NCBI GenBank assembly: GCA_029891345.1
Contig: CM056997.1
Location: 220,410,172-220,474,171, forward strand
Origin: Dryococelus australis
Lineage: Eukaryota; Arthropoda; Insecta; Phasmatodea; Phasmatidae
Reading direction: 5' to 3'
DNA: 64,000 bases
Below the pieces are notes generated by a model. It was given only the letters and a program-made list of their open reading frames with translations. It was not told where the DNA came from and made no database searches. Each line of letters opens with the position of its first letter. The first letter of the stretch is position 1. A program made the position numbers and the translations under genes. Shown in pieces: positions 11,506-21,100 of the stretch.

Positions 11506-12260
11506 GTGCAGACGAGATGTGCTACACACAGAGTATGTGACCACAAACCTGCGTTCTGCCAATGTTGTATTTGTGGATTCGATGCTCAGTTTATCGAAGT
11601 ATACGATTTACCTTCACATGCATCAGTGACGGAGAGTTCGTCTTTACCTAATTCGTCGACGGAAATCATTGGATGGCGAGATGGTGAAGATGGCGATGCT
11701 GCAGCAGCTGCCATCAATGTTCCTGTTTCTGTTGTAGATGATGATGATGTTCACTCGATTTGCCTCATCGACTTTCAAGGTTTCGAAAATATTCAAACAT
11801 TTTACATAAAGGAGTTGACTATTTTTGACATTGAAACGAATCACATACAACACTACATTTTTGGACCTCCTTGTAAGTTAAATTCTTTCAGTGCCGAGAC
11901 CAAATCAGCCATGCGAAATGTGATTTTAGATGTGTTTGGAATACTCAGGATTGAAGGGTGGTTACCTTACAACTGTGCATTGAGCATAGTGCAAAAACTG
12001 CTGAGAATTTACAAACACATCTATGTTTAAAGTGCGGAAAAGTACAAGATTGTACGCACTTATTCTACTTCCCTACCTATTCACCAACTCAATCCACGAC
12101 CTTGAAAACCAAATACCAAACTTCCTAGAGGAAATGAAGGATGAAGTTGACTCTTCAGTATTCATACAATGTATCACCCATCGTGGATTTTGTGCCATGG
12201 AAAATGTGTGTATTTTTGAGAGGGTTTTATCTGGGGAAAAAAAAAACTTTTATAATTTAT
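11506..12260 (+). pseudogene. Protein resembling the arthropod DFQGF/KEL-signature family
   Basis: The 174-codon open frame from 11506 starts with a cysteine/histidine-rich part (CQCCICGF). An acidic linker follows, then a segment at about 11760-11980 containing LIDFQGFENIQTFYIKELTI, a GPP motif, and later GILRIEGWLPYN. This order matches, from memory, a family of uncharacterised arthropod proteins that open with an hDhQGF...F.(I/V)KE motif and end with a cysteine/histidine-containing tail. I read such proteins as nuclease-like only tentatively. After a shift near 12023-12030 a second frame (12023-12316) contains CITHRGFCAMENVC, which fits the expected tail. Because the two parts are in different frames the gene is most likely broken. 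The N-terminal frame is still intact over 174 codons. A sequence search is needed for a firm name. Confidence 0.45.
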
Positions 12261-12517
12261 TTTTTTGTATGCACTTTTGTAAAATATATTTTTTGTATAT
12301 AAAGACTAATAATTAACATAAATAAAGAAAAATCAAATAAATACATTGATACTACGTTGGATTCTTTAAAAACAATCCTACCTTAAACAATGATTCCTAC
12401 TCCACTGAAATATATAATAAACTCTTGCATCATACGCAAGATGGAGAAATATTCAACAGTTATTACATACCAAAAGAAACAAAAAAAAGTTAGTTTAACG
12501 TAAAAAAACTACATGAA

Positions 12518-14252
12518 ATGTATGTGAGCTTAAAAGAGGTAATCAATCAACACTCGTTTATAGATTTTGTCATTTTTCTCTTACGTAAAATTAAAGACCA
12601 AATGGTTCTCGACGATCGGGATAAACGCCCGTTTATAATGAACCAATTTATTTTGGCGGTGACTCAATTTCTAGACAATTTCCAAGGACAGAAACATTGT
12701 TTCGACAAACGCTGATAAATATTTGTCGTGGTGGAGGAGACATCGTTTTAATTGACCACATTTCGAACAATTCGACCATTTTGTGTTTATTGTTTATCAC
12801 TTTACAAAATCCAATCTCGAAGTGTTTATACAAGGTTTAAAGAATATTGACGAAACTTTGGACGATGCGGGAAAATTGAGACTGTTGGACGAGACTGTTA
12901 ACCCTGAAGATTATTTCGAAGTTTCGAAAAATACTGCTACTATTGGTGTGGTTAAGGGTGACAAAACCAGATATGAATTTCACGTGGATAATGACTAAGT
13001 GTTGGATATGCTCGATCCGAAAATGGCCGCGATAGAAGTGAATGTGAATGATGGCAATGGTAAAGATTATCATGATCATGATTACAATAGCGAGGACGAG
13101 TGTAAGTTACGTGATGTAGATAATGATTGGGAGAATTTTAACGACTTCACAGTATCAGCCATCGTTCATCGCAAAGATTACATCGAAGAGAACGAACCGC
13201 TTGAAATTAGCTAATTAAATGAACATGAAAACGAAATTATTCTTTCGAAATCTGACGAACCGGTTATAAAGCTGACTGATTTGAATTTCAGCAAAAACGG
13301 AACAGAAACCGAAATCTAACTCGTAAATGCTGAGGAATCCATAATGGTACCGGTGGAACTGAATTCCTACAGAACCAAACCCGAAACCACATTCTCAGAA
13401 ATCGAAGCAACAGCACCCTTCAAAACATACTTCGGTGAAAACGAATCGGAAATTGAAATCGAAGTCTAGTGATATGAGGAAATTGAAATCGAAGTCTAGT
13501 AATCTGAGGAAATTGGAATCGAAGTCTAGTAATCTGAGGAAATAGAAATCGAAGTCTAGTAATCTGAGGAAATAGAAATCGAAGTCTAGTAATCTGAGGA
13601 AATTGAAATCGAAGTCTAGTAATCTGAGGAAATTGAAATCGAAGTCTAGTAATCTGAGGAAATAGAAATCGAAGTCTAGTAATCTGAGGAAATTGAAATC
13701 GAAGTCTAGTAATCTGAGGAAATTGAAATCGAAGTCTAGTAATCTGAGGAAATTGAAATCGAAGTCTAGTAATCTGAGGAAATAGAAATCGAAGTCTAGT
13801 AATCTGAGGAAATAGAAATCGAAGTCTAGTAATCTGAGGAAATTGAAATCGAAGTCTAGTAATCTGAGGAAATTGAAATCGAAGTCTAGTAATCTGAGGA
13901 AATTGAAATCGAAGTCTAGTAATCTGAGGAAATTGAAATCGAAGTCTAGTAATCTGAGGAAATTGAAATCGAAGTCTAGTAATCTGAGGAAATTGAAATC
14001 GAAGTCTAGTAATCTGAGGAAATTGAAATCGAAGTCTAGTAATCTGAGGAAATAGTAGCACCGCTATCACTTGGAGAAAATACTTTAAACGAGCGTGTAA
14101 TTAAATTGGAGCAATTTGAAAAAATATTAACCGACTTGCACGAATCTCCGCGCGAAATGGAAATCAATCTCAAAGAACGTAACGAATCGATGGGGGTGGA
14201 AATGCATCTGGGCGAAATTAAAACTCAAATCAAACTTTTCGAAAATGGCTAA
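12518..14252 (+). pseudogene. Acidic coiled-coil-like protein gene carrying the 30-bp repeat
   Basis: The open frame 12518-12715 encodes a helical start (LLRKIKDQMVLDDRDKRPF). A frame change leads to the frame beginning at 12783. That frame then continues unbroken in register to 14252 except for stops at 12996, 13212 and 13317 and those inside the repeat. Its product is strongly acidic, with runs such as EIEIEV and ESEIEIEV, and the part after the repeat (about 14055-14249) looks like a coiled coil (IKLEQFEKILTDLHES). Keeping register through about 600 bp of repeat is explained by the 30-bp unit length. The product is unknown; a structural or tegument-like protein is a guess. It is clearly not expressed as a full-length protein. 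Confidence 0.45.
13446..14057. repeat. 30-bp tandem repeat, about 20 copies, with TAGTAA in every unit
   Basis: The unit ATCGAAGTCTAGTAATCTGAGGAAATTGAA repeats every 30 bp, with an A/T or G variant near its end. The first unit differs (TAGTGATATGAGG). In the frame of the surrounding gene each unit reads EIEIEV-stop-stop-SE, so the repeat blocks translation about 20 times. In the other five frames the repeat is largely open, which creates long but meaningless open frames (for example 13420-14070 minus and 13843-14055 plus). Confidence 0.95.
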
Positions 14253-14289
14253 AATAATATTCAGAAAGTACATAGGGATGCATTTCCGC

Positions 14290-15202
14290 TATATTTAGTC
14301 TGTTTGACGGAAAATGACTTGTTTGACTGAGTGAGTGAAAAAAAAAAAGATTTAGTTAAAAAATTTATTTTAGTTTGTTGTGTTTGCATTTCCCTTGCTG
14401 TGGCTATGTCTAGCATACACGCAACATATTGGATGATTCCCGACAATTATGGCGATCAAATCGAGCATGCATAAAATTTGTTCAAACTATGGGATATTTT
14501 AAGGGATGGTTGATTGTCTATCGCTGCCGTTTCGCTGTATTTATTCGTCAGATTGCCAGGTTTTATGCGATCTATCAAAGTTACATTTTGATTGCGATGA
14601 AAATAAATGCAGTCCATGAATACAAGCAACACCCACCGCAGTAACAACAATAATCCACCAATCACCCACAAGCTCTTCCCATCGTGCAAAAACCGTTCGG
14701 TGTGATTCCAAACACGGAATAGTCAGAGGGTTGAAAAGTACCGATCCTTAGGAAATGGAATGGTCGTATACCTTGATTTACCCACTCACGTGGAACGATG
14801 ATGGAACTGAAGACTCCATACGCCTGCAATGATGTAATCATCACGAGCCATCTGACAGCATCCAGATTTATATTAAACGATTGTAAATGCAGGGCCGATA
14901 TGATATTGGGAGTTTTCGAATTTCAACTACACATACCAAGGTGTTTCTCATCAGTCCACGTCAATTTTCTTACAAACTTTCGTGAAATTCGAAATAATAA
15001 TAATTCATCAGATGCATATATTTATATTTTTTTTAAATTATTATTATGGATAATCGGGGTAGTTGTAGTTGTAATTTACTTTGTAACAGGGATGCAATGC
15101 TTTATACCGGAAATTTACAAGAGAAGCGAAAATGAATTTCCTATTAAATTTCGAATATTTGTTCCCACAATACCTTTGTATCTCACAAACAATCAATTTT
15201 GA
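14290..15202 (+). pseudogene. Putative membrane protein remnant of the viral block
   Basis: On the plus strand, shifting frames show a hydrophobic N-terminal segment near 14365-14415 (FILVCCVCISLAVAMSSI) and a middle part with KPFGVIPNTE and ILRKWNGRIP-type sequence at about 14690-14780. The open frame 14798-15202 (134 codons) carries a cysteine pattern (CND...CKC...C) and a second hydrophobic segment (LLLWIIGVVVVVIYFV). An N-terminal anchor followed by a cysteine-rich ectodomain resembles small envelope proteins of large arthropod viruses, but I cannot match it to a named one. Several stops between 14500 and 14800 show decay. Confidence 0.35.
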
Positions 15203-15353
15203 AAAGCACATAATTAATTTTCCAAGTGTTAAATCGGCAATTTGAAACTGAACTCTTTATGTACTCGAATAGAAACTATTCCAACGTCGGTATTATTCAG
15301 TTCGCCAGCCGCGACCATGGAGATGGAGACACGTTCGATGGCGAAGATCCAGA

Positions 15354-15374
15354 TATATATATATATATATATAT
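15354..15374. repeat. (TA)n microsatellite
   Basis: About ten TA dinucleotides in a row lie at the junction between plus-strand and minus-strand remnants. Confidence 0.85.
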
Positions 15375-15379
15375 AACTT

Positions 15380-16347
15380 TTACCCCTCGTTGTGTAGCAT
15401 AACCAAACTACAATTGATATTTTTTTTTTCCATTATATCTGCCAAATTTAAAATCAACAACCAAACCAGAAGCTATATTAATATTTTCCAATAGCTTATG
15501 TTTTTGTTTTTGATTTTTTTTTCTGGCCAGAGTAGTTTTTTGTCCTTTTCACTATAGTTAGTTGAAGACCTTGAACTCCCATCACTGCTGTTGGTACTAC
15601 TTTTCACTATAGTTATTTGAAAACCTTGAACTCCCATCACTGCTGTTGGTACTACTTTTCACTATAGTTAGTTGAAGACCTTGAACTCCCATCACTGCTG
15701 TTGGTACTACTTTTCACTATAGTTAGTTGAAGACCTTGAACTCCCATCACTGCTGTTGGTACTACTTTTCACTATAGTTAGTTGAAGACCTTGAACTCCC
15801 ATCACTGCTGTTGGTACTACTTTTCACTATAGTTAGTTGAAGACCTTGAACTCCCATCACTGCTGTTGGTACTACTTTTCACTATAGTTATTTGAAAACC
15901 TTGAACTCCCATCACTGCTGTTGGTACTACTTTTCACTATAGTTAGTTGAAGACCTTGAACTCCCATCACTGCTGTTGGTACTACTTTTCACTATAGTTA
16001 GTTGAAGACCTTGAACTCCCATCACTGCTGTTGGTACTACTTTGTCTTTAATTTTTTAATTAAACTTTTTCTCTTCCTTTATATCAAACTTTTTCCTTCC
16101 TTTATATCAAAATCTTGTTATTCCTTTATATAAGACTTTTGTTCTTCCTTCACATCTTCAGCAATCGAGTGTACCTCTCCATCTCCATCACTGGTGTCAC
16201 TATCAGTATCCCATGTTGGAAGCCCCAGTTGTTGTTGATATCATCTCCAGTTTTCTTTCGAAGAACGTTGTACAGGTTCAGCTTCAAGTTTACCATTCGA
16301 AGGCTGTAGTTGATGCTCTTTAGGTTCAGCTTCACGGCAATTAAACA
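15380..16347 (-). pseudogene. Minus-strand viral-block gene containing a 55-bp repeat
   Basis: On the minus strand a frame opens with ATG at 16347 (MFNCREAEPKEHQLQPSNGK). It continues with acidic sequence including WDTDSDTSDGDGEV, then lysine/glutamate-rich sequence with scattered stops, and enters the 55-bp repeat at 16041. Past the repeat the minus strand again shows coding-like sequence (YSEKDKKLLWPEKK) before further frame changes. One repeat unit reads STNSSDGSSRSSTNYSEK in one frame, a serine-rich low-complexity segment. Because 55 is not a multiple of 3 the expansion shifts frame at every copy and would destroy the protein. The function is unknown. Confidence 0.4.
15546..16041. repeat. 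55-bp tandem repeat, 9 copies
   Basis: The start ACTATAGTTA(G/T)TTGAAGACC recurs at 15551, 15606, 15661, 15716, 15771, 15826, 15881, 15936 and 15991, exactly 55 bp apart. Copies 2 and 7 share the variant TTATTTGAAAACC, five units apart, so blocks of units were probably duplicated together. Confidence 0.95.
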
Positions 16348-16382
16348 TCTTATTGAAATACTACCTCGGCCCTGAAAATAGT

Positions 16383-16740
16383 CTATATAGTTATCACTTG
16401 GTAACTTCTCGCAGTCATTACAACTGCTTGAATGACCGTTCTATGGTTACCAACGTCAATATATACGAGACCATGAAAAAGAAGATTTTCATAAGATAAA
16501 AAAAGCACCATCCTTAACATGTATGGAATTAGTTTTTTTTTTTTTTGTGCCATTTCCGAAACCCGAGTTTTCCAACGAACTCGTGACATCACCGAGAACG
16601 ATTTTGATTTTTTCAGCATTATACACTTCATGTAACACCGCGGTCTTATTACAACATATTGAAGATTCTGATGGAATATTTTTATTGGCAATTGAATGTT
16701 TAATACACTCAGTGTAAAATAAACGAAAAAAAAATAACAT
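16383..16740 (-). pseudogene. Short minus-strand remnant, unknown
   Basis: Two overlapping minus-strand frames (16489-16740 and 16383-16691) join at a T/A homopolymer near 16530-16545, where a length change would link them. The upstream part reads NKTAVLHEVYNAEKIKIVLG and the downstream part ENLLFHGLVYIDVGNHRTVI, both of coding character. It starts 36 bp from the previous gene's ATG side. No family is recognised. The homopolymer shift suggests a broken gene of at least 115 codons. Confidence 0.35.
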
Positions 16741-16852
16741 CGATGGAAATTTTAAACATAATTAAAGATGAGTACGTTCGCCATCCATACATGTGAAAAA
16801 ATATCTCTATGGTGATGGACGTTCTCAACATGCGATGTGACCGTACCCCAAT

Positions 16853-17386
16853 ATGATGAAACGAATAACTCCTGCAATCCATAGTGGATGGAGAGTCTCT
16901 AAATTGGCTTTGATGCGGATATGGTTGAATTTAATGTTGGACGGCGAAAATAATCGCAATAGAAATAATAATTACGCTAATCTTTACCAGAGTTTACTCG
17001 AAAATTTTGATTTTTTCATACTGTGTTCCATGTGTTTCGATGGATACAGAATCAAAACATAATTGCTTAAAATACTCGTGGAAAATAATTTCCACTAAGT
17101 TTATATAATGGTATTAATTCAGTCGAGCATTGAAGAAAAAAATATATATTTCACAGATATATATATATATATGTCAACCCAAATGTGCTAGTTTTGCTAA
17201 CGCTCGAGTATCGGCAGTTGAAATTACGCATATTGGGCTGAGAGGAAACACAAAAAAAAAAAAACACTTATTTCGGTAAACGAAACTACTTGGTGGTGGG
17301 TGATCGAAAACAACAACAATGAGGATGGTGAGGAGGATGAGTTTGGTAAATGTAAGCAACATTCGAGACGCGAGAAACTGGGCTAG
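16853..17386 (+). pseudogene. Plus-strand remnant, asparagine-rich with a basic/acidic tail
   Basis: An open frame of 69 codons (16853-17062) with an asparagine-rich centre (NNRNRNNNYANL) ends at a stop. Coding-like sequence resumes at about 17170-17310, and after a frame change an acidic then basic tail (NEDGEEDEFGKCKQHSRR) closes at about 17384. A TA run lies at 17156-17174. Product unknown. Confidence 0.3.
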
Positions 17387-17442
17387 TTAATCAAAATCTA
17401 CTGACATGTTTTGTCAAACCAATAATCATGCATATTTACATT

Positions 17443-17870
17443 TTATTCGTGAAAATTTAGTTTAAAGAAACCTGCCTGGATTTTTTTGCAACGATGGGCA
17501 AAATCAACCTCGTATAAATATGTAAAAATATATTTACAAATTTCAATAAGAAATGATCGGTTGCAGTTACAAGTGTTAAAGTACGAAAAAAGACTAACGT
17601 TATTTATTTTGGCAGGATAAAGCGAAGATACTGTTTTCGAAAAAAGACCATCGAGATGAATCGCTGATGACAACGAAACGATGAGTATGGGCGACAAATG
17701 ACCCTGGATAATAGAGAACATTTATCATCACTCGGATTGTATTATTTTAGGAAATGGTTCGTTTCTCAGCTGCTTAAAACGCGGCAATATAATATGCATA
17801 TATTATGAAAATGTATCAAATTGTAATCACGAATATATTAGCAATAAATAAAAAGAGCTCCTTTTTTATC
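17443..17870. pseudogene. Uncertain remnant between plus-strand genes
   Basis: A minus-strand frame is open for 92 codons (17443-17721). The plus strand also shows coding-like stretches (for example ENIYHHSDCIILGNGSFL near 17710-17765) broken by stops. Flanking genes are plus-strand, which favours the plus reading. No family is recognised. Confidence 0.2.
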
Positions 17871-18015
17871 GCAAATTAATTCGATTGTTGTTTCATTTCC
17901 TCCTCTCCCCTTGTTGAAAAAAAGACTATTAAAAAAATGTTCTTTTTTACCAGCATAACATTGTATATGAGATGAGAAATAAATTGTTTATCTTGCAGTA
18001 AAACACAACACTTCG

Positions 18016-18192
18016 ATGCTGTCGGACGAGACCAACGAGTACCTGCGGAATAATCTCGACAGTTTGTATTATGCATTTATAGCAAGAGAATACGGCCCAA
18101 ACTTCTTCCTGTATACCGCTTCGATCAACATTTTTGTATCGTTCTTGTTAAGTATTATGATATACATCTTATTTATCGAAAATGATTATTGA
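18016..18192 (+). CDS. 58-residue membrane protein overlapping the primase-helicase start
   Basis: ATG at 18016 opens a frame that ends with TGA at 18190-18192. The first half is polar (MLSDETNEYLRNNLDSLYYA) and the second half is a single hydrophobic span (INIFVSFLLSIMIYILFI) with a short acidic end, so it looks like a small single-pass membrane protein. Its stop overlaps the next ATG (18182-18184) by 11 bases, a packing typical of viral genomes. It has no internal stop, unlike its neighbours, but it is short enough for that to be chance. No family is recognised. Confidence 0.4.
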   Translation: MLSDETNEYLRNNLDSLYYAFIAREYGPNFFLYTASINIFVSFLLSIMIYILFIENDY

Positions 18193-21100
18193 CTCGAATA
18201 AAATGGACGAGGCGCAGGAACATATTGGGAAAATTATCAAACGCATTGAGGAAATTGGCCGAGTAACTGTTGACGCGAATCTGGATCGCGCAATAATGTA
18301 ACTCGTCGGTCGGTATGACACCAAATACGATCGAAACAAACTCATCTCCATTGTCGGATCCAGTGAACTCGGTAAAATCATCCTTTCGCCCTTTGATTAC
18401 AATCTTTTGTTAAAGTTATGTTTGCCCATTGGTCGGCAAAAAACAACATGGAGACATGCATGACTGTGGGTTGGTTGCGCAAGAAATGTTGGCTTACCAA
18501 TACATAATCCTGGACTTTGATGTCGACAAAGAACACAATGACGATTACGAAGAGAATCTCGTTTGGCACGATCGTGTGATTGAGTTCGTCGTTAATCTTA
18601 GTGCAGCCACATTCCCATTTTACGTCAAGAGATCTTGTCTGGTGACACATCGACCATAAAAAGGCCAACTTTCACCTAATTCTACCCATAGTGATGGATT
18701 TTGTCAGTGAACATGAATTTCTCTGACATCTTACTCTCATCTTCTCGCAATCGATCAAGGGGTTAGCGCTCAAGTTTGTGTTGGACAATCCGGCACTGTG
18801 TTCCTTGCCCACCATCCGAGATCATGTTCCCGAATGGCTGAGTACGTATGATCATTTCAAAAAACTAACTCCCATCAATATATGGACTCTAAACGACGAG
18901 CTCGTATCTTTTGTTTCTTTTTACGATCATTTCAAAGAGGGTGAAGCCATCGAAGTTTCTACAACTTGCAGTTTATCACAAGAAGTTTTTTCTTTTAAAT
19001 TCGATCGGACCGATGAATACATCAGCTGATACACATTCATCGATCAAGCAATCAGGCAAATGCGAAATTACGAGGATTCGATTGTGGCAAATGGCCGTCA
19101 GGTACAAACAGGAAATGTATACAACGACGGTGTGGTTTTCGTCATGTGTGTTGATTGGAAAATTACTAACAAAATTCAAAGTCTAACTGTAAGTGACAAT
19201 GGGAATGTAATTACCGAAATGTACGAATTGTATAGAGTCAGTACAATCGAGACTAATTTTCAGTTCAAGGCCAGCCAGTCGGAGAACACTTTGTTTAATG
19301 TGGAAAAACTGGACATTTCATTCGAGATATTTCCCCAGTACGTGTTGTGAAGTGCCAAACATCCGGTTCCCTTTTACGATCGCGAATTTGGCGCCTTAAG
19401 TAAAAATATACTGTGTATGAATGATCGTTTCGAGGAGGCAATACAACCTGACATTGAGTTTGATGATTACAAGGAAAATATACTGTATGTGAATGATAGT
19501 TTCGAGGGGGCAATACAACCTGCCATTGACTTTGATGATTACAAGGAAAATATACTATATGTGAATGATCGTTTCGAGGAGGCAATACAACCTAACATTG
19601 ACTTTGATGATTACAAGGAAAATATACTGTATGTTAATGATCGTTTCGAGGAGGCAATACAACCTGCCATTGACTTTGATGATTACAAGGAAAATATACT
19701 ATATGTGAATGATCGTTTCGAGGAGGCAATACAACCTGCCATTGACTTTGATGATTACAAGGAAAATATACTGTATGTGAATGATAGTTTCGAGGAGGCA
19801 ATACAACCTGCCATTGACTTTGATGATTACAAGGAAAATATACTATATGTGAATGATCGTTTCGAGGAGGCAATACAACCTAACATTGACTTTGATGATT
19901 ACAAGGAAAATATACTATATGTGAATGATCGTTTCGAGGAGGCAATACAACCTGACATTGACTTTGATGATTACAAGGAAAATATACTGTATGTGAATGA
20001 TCGTTTCGAGGAGGCAATACAACCTGACATTGACTTTGATGATTACAAGGAAAATATACTGTATGTGAATGATCGTTTCGAGGAGGCAATACAACCTGAC
20101 ATTGACTTTGATGATTACAAGGAAAATATACTGTATGTGAATGATCTCTCGAGGAGGCAATACAAACTGATATTGACTTTGATGATTACAAGGAAAATAT
20201 ACTGTATGTGAATGATAGTTTCGAGGAGGCAATACAACCTGCCATTGACTTTGATGATTACAAGGAAAATATACTGTGTGTGAATGATCGTTTCGAGGAG
20301 GCAATACAACCTGACATTGACTTTGATGATTACAAGGAAAATATACTGTATGTGAATGATCGTTTCGAGGAGGCAATACAACCTGACATTGACTTTGATG
20401 ATTACAAGGAAAATTTCATGCATGCACTCATAAATGGTTTGTTGGGTGAAGATTTAAACTTTTTTTATGTAGCCTGCACTTTCTACACATGCTATTGCAG
20501 TGCAAATATTATCGACATTAAAAATATGAACATCATCGTTGAAGTGAATGAATGGCTGAACAAGTGGACTTTGAGTAAGCAACGAAGGCAATGGCAAGAT
20601 CAGCAGAAATACAAAAATAAATATTCCAAAAATGGTGCAAAACGAAGTAAAGACTAAGAATATGGTTGAATATAATGATGAATATGAACGTGAATACAAT
20701 GGAGATGAAGATTATCTTCTGCGAAAAGGCTTATGTGGGCCTACAGCTTCGGATACGTTTAAAGGAAATTACGACTGGTTTGTCTTTGTTTTATCGGTGA
20801 TCTTGAATTGCGGTTATGTGATGAGCGTGTTGTCATCGCTCATTTGCTATGTAGACAGTAAACATTTAATAAAGTTGATTGGATGTGTGTTTAAGATTTT
20901 CAACCCAAACTGGTACGCAAAGTTCATCGCAAAGTTCATCTTGAGCAGCTGGTCCACCCACGAAAATGTAATCAATCACTTGTACATGGGATTCTACAAG
21001 ACCGACATGCTTCACTTTTTGCTTTCATCTCTATGCAAAGGATCTCTAGACTGGACAAACTCGTTCAATGTGTACAAATACAGCATATTTGGTGAATCCA

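Noticed and set aside
13420-14070. 216-codon minus-strand frame made of a 10-residue repeat, and a 70-codon plus-strand frame (13843-14055)
   Set aside because: Both are products of the 30-bp unit being a multiple of 3 and stop-free in those frames; the flanking sequence supports a different plus-strand frame.
14290-15202. Per os infectivity factor-like envelope protein
   Set aside because: An N-terminal anchor plus cysteines is suggestive, but no diagnostic motif could be confirmed by eye, so no name is given.
7551-16041. CRISPR-like regular arrays
   Set aside because: The units have no unique spacers between identical repeats, lie inside eukaryotic-type DNA, and there are no cas genes.
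19295-20423. Minus-strand frames of 69-153 codons across the 72-bp repeat
   Set aside because: They are shadows of the repeat. The plus frame joins non-repeat coding sequence on both sides; the minus frames do not.
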